Source of the DNA: Cochliopodium minus | Lineage: Eukaryota > Discosea > Himatismenida > Cochliopodiidae | Length of the DNA stretch: 30,287 nt | Assembly: GCA_024220525.1 (NCBI GenBank) | Contig: JAMYWO010000236.1 | Location: 1 to 30,287, forward strand | Reading direction: 5' to 3' | In this document: positions 21,390 to 30,287 of the stretch, one piece after another | How the letters are laid out: every line of letters starts with the position of its first letter | How positions within the stretch are numbered: position 1 is the stretch's first letter | Notes under the pieces: model-generated | The model's database searches: none | The model's input: only the letters and a program-made list of their open reading frames with translations | Told to the model about the DNA's origin: nothing | Position numbers and translations under genes: made by a program

Positions 21390-21839
21390 CTATTTGTCCT
21401 TTACTCTCTGCCCTTTTTTCCCCCCCCCCCCTTTCTTATCTTTTTCATTGTTGATATCTCTCTACGAAAATTTTAAAATATATTTGTTTATAGAGAAGAA
21501 TTTTATTAAAAAAAAGTTGATTTTTGTTTAAAAAAGTTTTTTTTTTTGATAAAAGTTTTTTTTTTTAAATTCTATTTCTTAAAGTTCAAAACAGAAATAT
21601 TTGACAAATTCATTTCACTTTCCTTACACTCTAACCTTAAAAATTGATTTTTATTTTTAAAGCAAAAGGACTTTGGACTCGAAAACATTTTTTTCTAATT
21701 TTATCTATTGCTATTATTAAAGTTTAATTTTACAAACAATTTAAAAAAAGAACATCTTTTTGTTTTCAAGAAAAGATTTGATTATTTTTTATTTGATTTC
21801 TTTGTATTTAAATTTTTATATTTTTTTATAATTAAAAAA
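21390..21839. other. Intergenic, with a 12-base poly-C tract
   Basis: 450 nt between same-strand genes. It contains a run of 12 C at 21420-21431, the only long C or G homopolymer in an otherwise A/T-homopolymer sequence, followed by AT-rich filler. Confidence 0.5.
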
Positions 21840-22815
21840 ATGAGGCCAAATTTGAGTTTTTCATGTTTTTCTAAGCACGGAATGTTGATGAATGAAAAAG
21901 GAGAATTGTATTCTTTTGGTTGTAATGATAAGGGGCTATGTGGAAGTGGAGATACCAAAGATATCATCACCCCAAAATTAATCCTAAAGAATCCAAAGAT
22001 CAAGTCCATCGTATTGGGAGAAAATAGTTCATTCTATTTGGAAGGTAATAATCATTATTGAGAAATAATAAAATTTAATAGAGGATATTTTTATAATCTT
22101 TGATAATACGTAACAAGATATACTGATTATGCAATGAGAAATGTATAATCACGATTTACTGCATATCCATTGAATAATTAGATAATCATCGAAGAATATA
22201 CGCTTATAAATAAAAAATAAAAATTTAATCTTTGCAATCTCATTGTGAATTGAATATATCGAATATAAATACAAAATGTTTGATAAAATGCACCTTATAA
22301 CTTATGATCCATCCAATTAATAAAACACATTTTGTTTTATAAATAGAATCAGGAGATCTCTATTCTTGTGGAGAGAACCGCAACGGGATGCTTGGAATAT
22401 CAGGTGAAAACATCACGAAATTCATCAAAGTATCGAGCAAAGTAAGAAAAGTGTTTGCATCCAGAAATTATACCTTGATAGAAAAAGGTATTATTTTTAA
22501 TTTTTTATTTGATTTTTTATATTTTTTTAATTTTATTTTTTATTTTTAATTTTTTATTTGATTTTTTATATTTTTTTATTTTATTTTTTATTTTTTATTT
22601 TTTATTTTTTATTTTATTTTATTTTTTATTTTTTATTTTTTGATTTTTTTTATTTTTTTTTAAAAGATGACAGAAAAGTTTATTTTGCGGGGAAGATATT
22701 ATACAAAACCTCATACGGAAACTTCACACCTATTGGAATTGAGAATGTGGAGTCATTCTCTGGAGGAGCTGAACACATTTTGTTTTTAAAGAGTAATTTT
22801 TTTAAATTTGTTTAG
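21840..22815 (+). CDS. RCC1-like repeat protein, probably incomplete at the 3' end
   Basis: Three visible exons: 21840-22044, 22347-22487, 22667 to 22792 or 22815; 164 aa if the TAG at 22813-22815 is the true stop. Each exon carries RCC1-type material: GELYSFGCNDKGLCGSG, GDLYSCGENRNGMLG and RKVYFAGKILYKTS, with AEHILFLK at the end. RCC1 propellers need about seven repeats and 350-400 residues, so under half is present. A GTAATT donor at 22793 would open an intron into the low-complexity stretch and assembly gap that follow, so the rest of the gene is probably missing rather than absent. In related protists such repeats often sit before BTB or other domains. RCC1-like proteins include Ran exchange factors and many scaffolds, and this fragment does not tell which. 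Confidence 0.75.
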
Positions 22816-22911
22816 TTTTATTTTTTATTTTTTATTTTTTTTTATTTTTTATTTTTTATTTTTTATTTTTTATTTTTTATTTTTTATTTTTTATTTTTTA
22901 TTTTNTTTTTT
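22816..22911. other. Low-complexity (TTTTTA)n tract ending in an assembly gap base (N at 22905)
   Basis: Nearly pure ATTTTT words lead to the only N in the window, then directly into MCM3 coding sequence on the other strand. Both flanking genes lose their 3' ends here, so this looks like a scaffold join or collapsed region with sequence missing. Confidence 0.85.
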
Positions 22912-25446
22912 GAGAAGGGACGCTGGTTGTTGTCATTGAGTTTTATCAACAACTCATCGTAATCGATGCTATCTCTGATCTTCAACTTTATGATCCCAGA
23001 TTTGAACCTCTCAATCTCCTTGGGATCAATATCAACATCATCTTTACCATCATTATCATTCTCATCATCCATATCATCATGAATGTTGTTTTCGATGGTA
23101 TCATTGTTTTCAGAAATCAATTTACCAGAAGAATCATTGTTGAATTTATCAATTTGTGAAATAGATGCTTTTTTGTTATTATTGCTATTATTATTGTTAT
23201 TGTTGATCTCATTGAGCATCTTTTTCTTTTTTGGAGCCTCTTCATGGAACAAAGCGAAAGAAACCAGCTTGTAAGCACTCTTCACATCTTCTTCATCAGC
23301 ATGCTCAGAAAGCCTGCATTTGGCATGGGCGATAGTCAAACGGATCAAACTCTCCAAAGTTCTGGGAGTAACAGGAAGAGTCTTTTCACCCTCATTTTGT
23401 CTCAACTCTGGAAAAATCTCACAAATCAAACTACAAGCACTTTCTGTCAACACAGGACGAATTCTATTTTTGGCGTACATGATGTATTTCTTTATAAAAT
23501 CGATGGTGTATGTCTGAGTGGAACTGTTTTGTGTCCCATACTTGTTTTTGACATAAATGGGAGCAGTTTTGGAGACGCTGTCGTCAAAGAAGGTGGGGTC
23601 GTCGAAATTGCTCTGAGGGTTGACGTTTGTGGTGACGTTGGAACATCTCATCCTCAAAACGTGCTTAGCAATGTTCCTGTCGTTCTCTTCTTCCATCTTA
23701 TCCAAAATTATGAACAACAAATCAAAACGAGAAAGGAGGGAATCAGGCAAAGAAATGTTCTCGGAAGGTTTTTTGTTAACATTGTAATGTCCGTAGATAG
23801 GATTGGCAGCTGCCAATACACTACATCTTGCATTTAACGAGGTGTGTATTCCTGCTTTGGAAATGGTTACAGTCTGTTGTTCCATCACTTCGTGGATTGC
23901 TACTCTGTCGTGATCCAACATCTTGTCGAATTCGTCGATACATACAAGTCCTCTATCTGCTAGAACCATGGCTCCTGCTTCCAATCTTCTTTCATTTGTT
24001 TCTGGATCCTTAGTAACTGCGGCAGTCAAACCAACCCTTTATATTTTTAAAGAAAAAAAAAATGTGTACAGTATAAGAAATTTGAAACTGAATATTTAAT
24101 TTTATTTCGGATTTACCCTGATGATCCTCTTCCGGATGTTGATACAACCAAAGGCGCTGTGTTGATGACAAATCTTAAAAGTTGAGATTTGGCAGTAGAA
24201 GGATCCCCAATCAACATCAAGTTGATGTCTCCTCTGATGTGGGTTCCATTTTTCAAGTTGTGCTCGCAACCACCCAACATCTGAAGCAACAACGCCCTTT
24301 TGACTTGTTTGTGTCCATAAATAGAAGGAGCCATAGATTTAGCTATTTTGGAAAATATTTTGGATTGTTTAGAATGTTCTTTGATATTTTTGATGTCTTC
24401 GTCTGTCAATGTTGGTCCGTTTTCGTTTCTTGTCAACAATCTTATATTGTTGGCAACCACTACTGTTCTAAATCTTCCTCTCACGTCATTTCCACTTTTG
24501 GAAGGAAGAGAAATGAAACATCCCACCACTTGCAACCTGTCTCCTGGCTTTGCTTTATCCACCAGATCTTCGTCGATGATCACTTCAATAGATCTTGGTA
24601 GTTGTCCTGGTGGTGCTTTCTCTGGCATTTCTTGTATTGTTAGTGTTTGATGATCCTTAAATTTGAAATAGCCAAATTCTGCTTTCAATGGCTTTCCATC
24701 TTCACTTTTTGTTGGATAGATCCCCACTGAATTGATCCCCTTGCTGGAGATATCTGTCGAATCAGAGTAATCTTTTGTATAGAAGGTTTTGTCTCCAGGG
24801 CAATAATGGAAGCTCTGTATCAATTTCGGCTTTATCAATGAACATTTCGTCACTATCCCCTCTACGCATACTAATGTTCTAATCAATTTACTATTCAATC
24901 CTCTTGGTGTAACTTTTTGTCTTCCATATATTCCTTCTATACCTATTCAATTTGTTTCAAATTAAATATATATTCAAATATTATTGACAAATATGACTAA
25001 TTTTATGACTACATGTATCTTATCATTTAATCTTTTACCTATTTTCCATTTTTTTTGTTTTAATTTTTCAAATGTTGTTGGATCCATCACTTTCACGGTA
25101 TCATTCTTGTATTTATCCTCCAACATTTTCAATCCCAAATCTTTCAATGATCTCTCAAAACAGGGTAATACCAAGGTTGGATTTTTGATCAATTCTGTCG
25201 CCAAAAATTCTGTATTTGCCAATTCATTATAATTTATAATTAATCTGTCATCATCCTCTTCACCCAACATCGAATTGATCTTTCTTTGGTATTTTTCATA
25301 CTATATATTAATTTTTTAAATTGTTTGATTATTCGAAGGGATATTTTAAAAAAATTGTCTAAAAATTGAAAAATATTAACTTCAAGAAACTCTTTGAAGC
25401 TTTTCTCTATCACTTTCTCTTCAATTCTTCCATCATTTTCGTTCAT
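22906..25446 (-). CDS. MCM3: MCM3, replicative helicase subunit (3' end cut at gap)
   Basis: Four exons: 25446-25381, 25300-25039, 24942-24117, and 24036 to the gap at about 22906; about 761 residues visible. It matches MCM3 along its length: VCVEGIVTKCSLIKPK, KDHQTLTIQEMPEKAPPGQL, DLVDKAKPGDR. The AAA+ core has Walker A GDPSTAKSQL (about 355-364), Walker B CIDEFDKM (about 417-424), and arginine finger SLLSRFD (Arg about 488). RRLEAGAMVLADRG and ANPIYGHY are MCM3-like. MCM3 is part of the MCM2-7 ring that unwinds origins in the nucleus. A poly-Asn tract (23179-23211) and an acidic stretch lie in the C-terminal linker. The last residues, ERFKSGIIKLKI...NNQRPFS, match the start of the C-terminal winged helix, and the frame then hits the A-run and N, so roughly 30 residues are missing. 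It lies 212 nt upstream of the IMPACT stop. Confidence 0.93.
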
Positions 25447-25658
25447 TTTTTTTTTTTTCCAATCAATCAAAAATAACGATATTTTTATATTCTTTGAAAT
25501 AATATTGTATTGAATCAAAAAAAAAAAAATTTGAGATATCATACTATATAATATGTTTTAATCAAATTATAAATGGTATTGATACAATCATTATCAAAAA
25601 TAATGAAAAACTATTTTGGCGGCAAAATAAATATTTCCTTTGAAAATGGATTTTTTGG

Positions 25659-26646
25659 CTATTTGTATTTTTCTTCTAACAATTGTTGAGCAACAGAACA
25701 TATAATCTTGAATCCTGATGAAAAAAATTAAAATAAATTTGAAGAATAAATGAAATGCAGAAAGTTACTTTCACCACCAAGTTTAATTCCACCATACCAA
25801 CGAGTAACAATCACAAGCAAATTCTTTATATCTCTTCTACGAAGGAGAAAGAGGAGCCTGCAAAGTATTATTGGTCAAAAATGTGAACAAAATTTAAATT
25901 TCTTCTTTTTATAAAAATACCTTTCTGATGCACCAAATTCTCCATCATCATCACATCCTTCTATGGTGAGATCTTTATCTTTTTTATACAAGCGATATGC
26001 AAACATATTGTGAGTGGCATTGAGATATTTCTTTTCTTGCCTCAATTGCGAGATGATTTTATGTATATCATCACTTGATTCAATAGAAGCGAAATGTGCT
26101 TGAAATTTTGAATTCTTTTTTTCAAATGTATTTCCAGTGGTTATTTTGAATTCTTTGATGTTATTGTTGTTATTTGTTTGTATATCTTCAATTATCTTCA
26201 ATTCCCCAAGATTCATTTCATTCAATTCATCAATCACACCATCATCTTTGTCCTCCATTTCTGTTGGAGTAATATGATCATTTACTTCAGTCTTTATTTT
26301 CTCTATGCAGTCGTAAACAAAACCAGAAATATCCTCAATCTCTCCAGATGCATCTTTAGATAGATCTATTGTTATTTTATCAATCACATCTTGATCCAGC
26401 CATCCACATAAAATTTTTATATAGGATGCTTTAATCAAATCAAAATAAAATTCCAATGGTGCTGATGTGAATTCTCCTTTATACAATCCTTCAAACTTTA
26501 TCACTATATAATGATTTACCCTTTTCTTTTTCTGTGATATTTTCAAATCATCTCCATATATGCTCTTCAATACTTGAATAGATTAGCTTATTGATCAAAA
26601 TTTGATAAAGGGTGAATCAAATTAACTTACTTTCCAAAGGATCCAT
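25659..26646 (-). CDS. IMPACT: IMPACT/Yih1, RWD-domain regulator of GCN2
   Basis: Four exons: 26646-26631, 26572-25921, 25857-25769, 25714-25659; 270 aa. The N-terminus EILKSIYGDDL opens an RWD domain (about 1-105). An acidic, Asn-containing linker follows (NNNNN at about 148). The C-terminal IMPACT/UPF0029 domain reads GNTFEKKNSKFQAHFASI, THNMFAYRLY, CDDDGEFGAS, then VTRWYGGIKLGGERFK, all characteristic. In yeast and mammals this protein competes with GCN2 for GCN1 and so restrains the amino-acid starvation response. The length equals yeast Yih1 and is slightly under human IMPACT. The first exon is only 16 nt (MDPLE). The start codon lies 161 nt from the divergent RBR gene. Confidence 0.93.
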
Positions 26647-26807
26647 CCAAATTTTTTTTTTTTATTTCACAAAAATAAATAAGGATGAACCTAAATTGGG
26701 AAGATGTAATCATTTCATTTATTTTCATTTTCAAAGTGCTGTTCTTTCATTAAAAGAACATAAATTTTTTTTTAGAAATGAAATTATAAAAAAAAAAGTT
26801 TGAAAGA
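26647..26807. promoter_or_regulatory. Short divergent promoter between IMPACT and RBR ligase genes
   Basis: Only 160 nt separate the two start codons, so core promoter elements must be shared or overlap. The sequence is AT-rich with no clear motif. Confidence 0.5.
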
Positions 26808-28608
26808 ATGGAAATCGCAGATTTGTTTGCATCGTAAATCATTTTTAAAAACAATAATATCAATTATTCATAAAATATTTATTGATATGCAGAGAAATTG
26901 AAGAGAATTTTAAAATAGTAAGAAAAACATACCATAAATTCATCTATATTTTTGAAAAATTACTAATTATAATCAGATTAAAGAAATATATCGACATATT
27001 CCATCAGAGCTTATCTATAAGAAATTGAAAGATTACAACAATAATTTGAATGTAACATTAAATCATTTAACAGATAATGAAGAAATAGAAGTAAAAGTGA
27101 ATGAGAGAATTTCAACTTTCACTCCAGATGTATTTGATTTGGAAGAAGACTATTCTTCATCGAATGATGATAACATAAAGAATGGAAAAGAGAAAGTGAT
27201 AGATACAACTCTCTTGGAAGGAGATGAGGATGCAGAAGAAGATGATGAAAATGAAAATTTGAAAATAAAATCAAGATTTAATTTCAGGGAAAAAAATGAT
27301 TCAGAGAATAAAGATATAGAGCGAAATAAAAATATTTTTGAATATGATTTTTCATATAAGGATGAATCTGAACCAAAAAAGAACGATGATCATATTGTCG
27401 AAAAAGAAAAATTAAATAATAATATAATCTTGACAGATAAAAATGATAAAGATGATCTCAAACAAGAGAATGCAAATAATGATATTAAAAAAAAAGATGT
27501 GGATACAGATTTCAAAGATGTCTTTGAATGTACATTATGTTTCGACGAAGAGTTGACTCTAAAAGAAATGTACTTTCTCGATTGCCTCCACTACTTTTGC
27601 AAGGAATGCGTCAAAGGACACATCATCACCAAAATCAATGATGGAGAAGCAAAAGAAATTAGTTGTCCAAAATCTGACTGTAAGAGCAGGATGATCTACG
27701 ACAACATCAAAGAAATAATTGAAGATCCCAAAATTTTAGAAAAGTTTGAAAACTTTTTATTGAAATCTGCTTTGGTTTTTTTTTTAAAAAATTAAGATTT
27801 AAAATTTAAATTTTTTTTTTTTTAAATAGGAAGTTGACCCAAATGGTATTTATCTTTTGTCAAAATCAAATTTATTACCGATTTTACATTTTCCTTTTCT
27901 GTTTTTTAGTTCACTACTGCCCCAAGCCAAATTGCGGCCAAGCCATTATTGTGGACCAAGGGAGAAGATTAGAAAGCAAATGTCCATATTGTAAATTCGT
28001 TTTTTGTATGGAATGTAAAACAACTTTGCACGAAGGATTAACTTGGTAAAAATAAATTTTAGGATTTTTTAAGCGACGTTAATTTTTTTTTTTTCAGTGC
28101 ACAAAATAAAATTGAAGTAGAAAATAACAAAGACAATAATACTATTTCTTCTAAATGGATCAATGAGAATACAAAAAAATGTCCGAAATGCAAAATCCCC
28201 ATTCAGAAGAATGGAGGATGTAACCACCTTCACTGCTCCAAATGTAATACTGATTTTTGCTACATTTGTGGGTACTATCTTGAGCCTGGTAGGAATTAAA
28301 GATTTTTTATTATTTATTTTATTATTTAATTTTTGTTCTATATTTTTTTATTTAAAATTACTCTTTTTTTTTCCACAAATAATTTTTTAAAAGGACATTT
28401 TAGTAATGGAAAATGTAACCAGTTTGATGGAATAGAGGAGAGGGGAGGCTTAGGTTTGATGAATATGCGGGTGATGAGAAGGCCTCACCAACAAATAAAT
28501 GTCAGAAGGACTAGGGTGCGGGATATTGGTTCCGAAGAAAACTTAGAAAACCGTAGGGTTTTGAGACGTTTCATCAATAATAATAATAGCATTCTTAATA
28601 GGGATCTT

Positions 28609-28642
<34 letters not shown>

Positions 28643-30287
28643 TTAATAATAACAATAATGATGATAATAACAATAGAAATAATATACATAATAATTTTAG
28701 TGATAGCAATAGAAATATTAATAGTTATAATAATAATTCTAGTAATCAGGATCATCCTAATGTTAATAATCATTTCTTCATTAAACCTCGTTTTTATGAT
28801 GATGGCAATATTTATAATAAAATTAGAGATGATAACATCAGAAACAACAAAATGAGAAATAATAACAATAATATTGATGATATGAGAAACAATAACATGA
28901 GAAATAACAATAATATTGATGGCAATACTAATAATATTGATGGTAATACTAGAAATAATGATCATTTTCGTAGGAATCGTAACTACAACAATACCAACAA
29001 CCACATAATCAATGACACTCTTCTATCCCATCACAATGACAACAATCATTTCCTTGTTCCTGTCCCTGTCCAGGAACTCTTTTACGAGTCTGACTATAAT
29101 TTTAATCTCCCAAGGATCAACAATAACAATAACAATTCTATCAAAAAAATTAACAACAATTCTAATAATAATAATGATAGTAATACTCTACCTAATAATA
29201 ATGCTATTAAAATTTTTGATTCTCTTTTTAATAATGACCTTGTTCATGATGAAAACCTCAACCCTGGTCGTCTTCTCGACGAAAATTACTATAGAAACAA
29301 TAATGATAATAACAACAAAATTAATGAAAACAATAACAAAGATAAAAACAATAACAACAATTATAGCAACAATAACAACAGTAACAATGATAATGATATT
29401 AATAATAATTTAATTCATAGTAATAGCGACAAACCTATAAATGACAATCTCATTCACACTGGCTTTCATTTTCATTATTCTTATCCTTTTGAAAATATTA
29501 CTAATCCTTTTTATAACAATACTCTCAACAATGATCCTAATACTATTAATAACAATCTTAATAACAATTTTAATAGTAATTTTGAAAACAACAATCTTAA
29601 TAACAATCTCAATAACAATATAATTAAAAATAATTCCACAAGTAATACTCTACCTAATAATAATGCTATCAAAATTTTTGATTCTCTTTTTAATAATGAA
29701 CTTGTTCATGATGAAAACCCCAACCCTGGTCGTCTTCTCGACGAAAATTACTATAGAAACAATAATGATGATAACAACAAAATTAATGAAAACAATAATA
29801 ACAATAACAATAATAATAACAACAATAACAATGATAATGATATTAATAATAATTTAATTCATAGTAATAGCGACAAACCTATAAATGACAATCTCACTCA
29901 CACTGGCTTTCATTTTCATTATTCTTATCCTTTTGATAAAAACAACACTCTCAAAAATGATCCTAATACTATTAATAACAATCTTAATAACAATTTTAAT
30001 AGTAATTTTGAAAACAACAATCTTAATAACAATCTTAATAATAATATGATTAAAAATAATTCCACAAGTAATACTCTACCTAATAATAATGCTATCAAAA
30101 TTTTTGATTCTCTTTTTAATAATGAACTTGTTCATGATGAAAACCCCAACCCTGGTCGTCTTCTCGACGAAAATTACTATAGAAACAATAATGATGATAA
30201 TAACAAAAATAATAACAATAATAACAATAACAACAATGATAATGATATTAATAATAATTTAATTCATAGTAATAGCGACAAACCTAT
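26808..30287 (+). CDS. RBR E3 ubiquitin ligase, RNF14-like, with Asn-rich repeat tail (runs off window)
   Basis: Seven exons: 26808-26833, 26893-26917, 26977-27774, 27830-27845 (16 nt), 27910-28045, 28098-28288, 28394 to beyond 30287; 1,028 residues so far. Residues 1-50 ([27 protein letters not shown]) resemble a CUE/UBA-like ubiquitin-binding helix bundle. An acidic disordered region follows. RING1 starts at CTLC (202-205) with CLHYFCKEC and runs to CPKSDC. IBR: YCPKPNC, CPYC, FCMEC. RING2: [21 protein letters not shown] with the catalytic Cys375, then [21 protein letters not shown], as in RNF14. RBR ligases form a thioester on that Cys before passing ubiquitin on. Beyond residue ~450 the protein is Asn-rich with long tandem repeats. 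The true C-terminus may be the fragment at bases 1-858. RNF14 itself has an RWD, not a CUE, N-terminus. Confidence 0.9.
29179..30287 (+). repeat. In-frame coding tandem repeat, units of 462, 426 and >=221 nt
   Basis: Units begin at 29179, 29641 and 30067 with codons for [19 protein letters not shown]. Each unit has a conserved non-Asn core ([31 protein letters not shown]), a variable Asn run, then IHSNSDKP and [10 protein letters not shown]. Unit lengths are multiples of three, so the frame is kept. Units 2 and 3 are more alike than unit 1, indicating recent duplication. Confidence 0.92.

Noticed and set aside
23244-23837. 197-aa plus-strand open frame
   Set aside because: It is antisense to the strongly conserved MCM3 AAA+ region and has no recognisable motif.
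28543-29004. Ile/Val-rich minus-strand frame that looks like a membrane protein
   Set aside because: It is antisense to poly-Asn codons (ATT is the complement of AAT), so hydrophobicity is an artefact.
29012-29857. Ile/Thr/Leu-rich plus-strand frames resembling transmembrane proteins
   Set aside because: These are out-of-frame readings of the Asn-rich tandem repeats. The frame continuous with the RBR domain has no stops.
1-30287. Transposon, virus-like element or prokaryotic insertion
   Set aside because: No transposase, integrase, reverse transcriptase, capsid or terminal repeats were found. All recognised genes are eukaryotic housekeeping or signalling families with host-style introns.

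Overview
This is nuclear DNA of a strongly AT-rich, intron-rich unicellular eukaryote. Nearly every gene is split by short AT-rich introns, mostly GTAA...AG and about 45 to 340 nt. Asparagine-rich tracts occur inside proteins. The set of families (RBR ubiquitin ligases, a VWA-Hint protein, RCC1, Sel1 and ankyrin proteins, Ras-superfamily GTPases, Ragulator) fits an amoeboid protist such as an Anaeramoeba-like or Dictyostelium-like organism. The genus is a guess; the eukaryotic, protist nature is not. I rebuilt exons by hand from GT/AG borders, reading-frame phase and conserved family motifs; every junction in the multi-exon calls keeps phase.

Layout: (1) 1-858, the C-terminal end of an Asn-rich protein. 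(2) 1778-4985 (-), a 13-exon VWA-Vwaint-Hint protein. (3) 5429-6686 (+), a seven-transmembrane protein. (4) 7327-7707, a pseudogene, and 8034-8734 (+), its intact paralogue, from a family I do not recognise. (5) 8852-10273 (-), an intronless BAG + alpha-crystallin (Hsp20) fusion. (6) 10845-14107 (+), an 11-exon Sel1-repeat protein. (7) 14428-15216 (+), LAMTOR2. (8) 15373-16859 (-), a Rab-type GTPase with a 5-nt microexon. (9) 17327-19403 (+), a G-protein alpha subunit. (10) 20478-21389 (+), an ankyrin protein. (11) 21840-22815 (+), a partial RCC1-like gene that runs toward an assembly gap at 22905. (12) 22906-25446 (-), MCM3, cut at the same gap. (13) 25659-26646 (-), IMPACT/Yih1. (14) 26808 to the window end (+), an RNF14-like RBR E3 ligase with a CUE-like N-terminus and a huge Asn-rich tail of 142-154-residue tandem units.

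There is no operon logic; these are independent genes. Loose themes are ubiquitin and proteostasis (RBR ligase, VWA-Hint protein, BAG-Hsp20, Sel1 protein), G-protein or GTPase signalling (7TM protein, G-alpha, Rab, RCC1-like) and nutrient or stress control (LAMTOR2 for TORC1, IMPACT for GCN2).

The most unusual observation is at the ends. The window opens and closes inside the same coding repeat, in the same strand and frame. Aligned to a complete unit, the right end stops only 28 nt short of where the left end starts. The window is therefore circularly permutable: a circular molecule, a collapsed ~30-kb tandem duplication, or two very similar tandem genes. I saw no tRNA, rRNA, CRISPR array, transposon or virus-like element.
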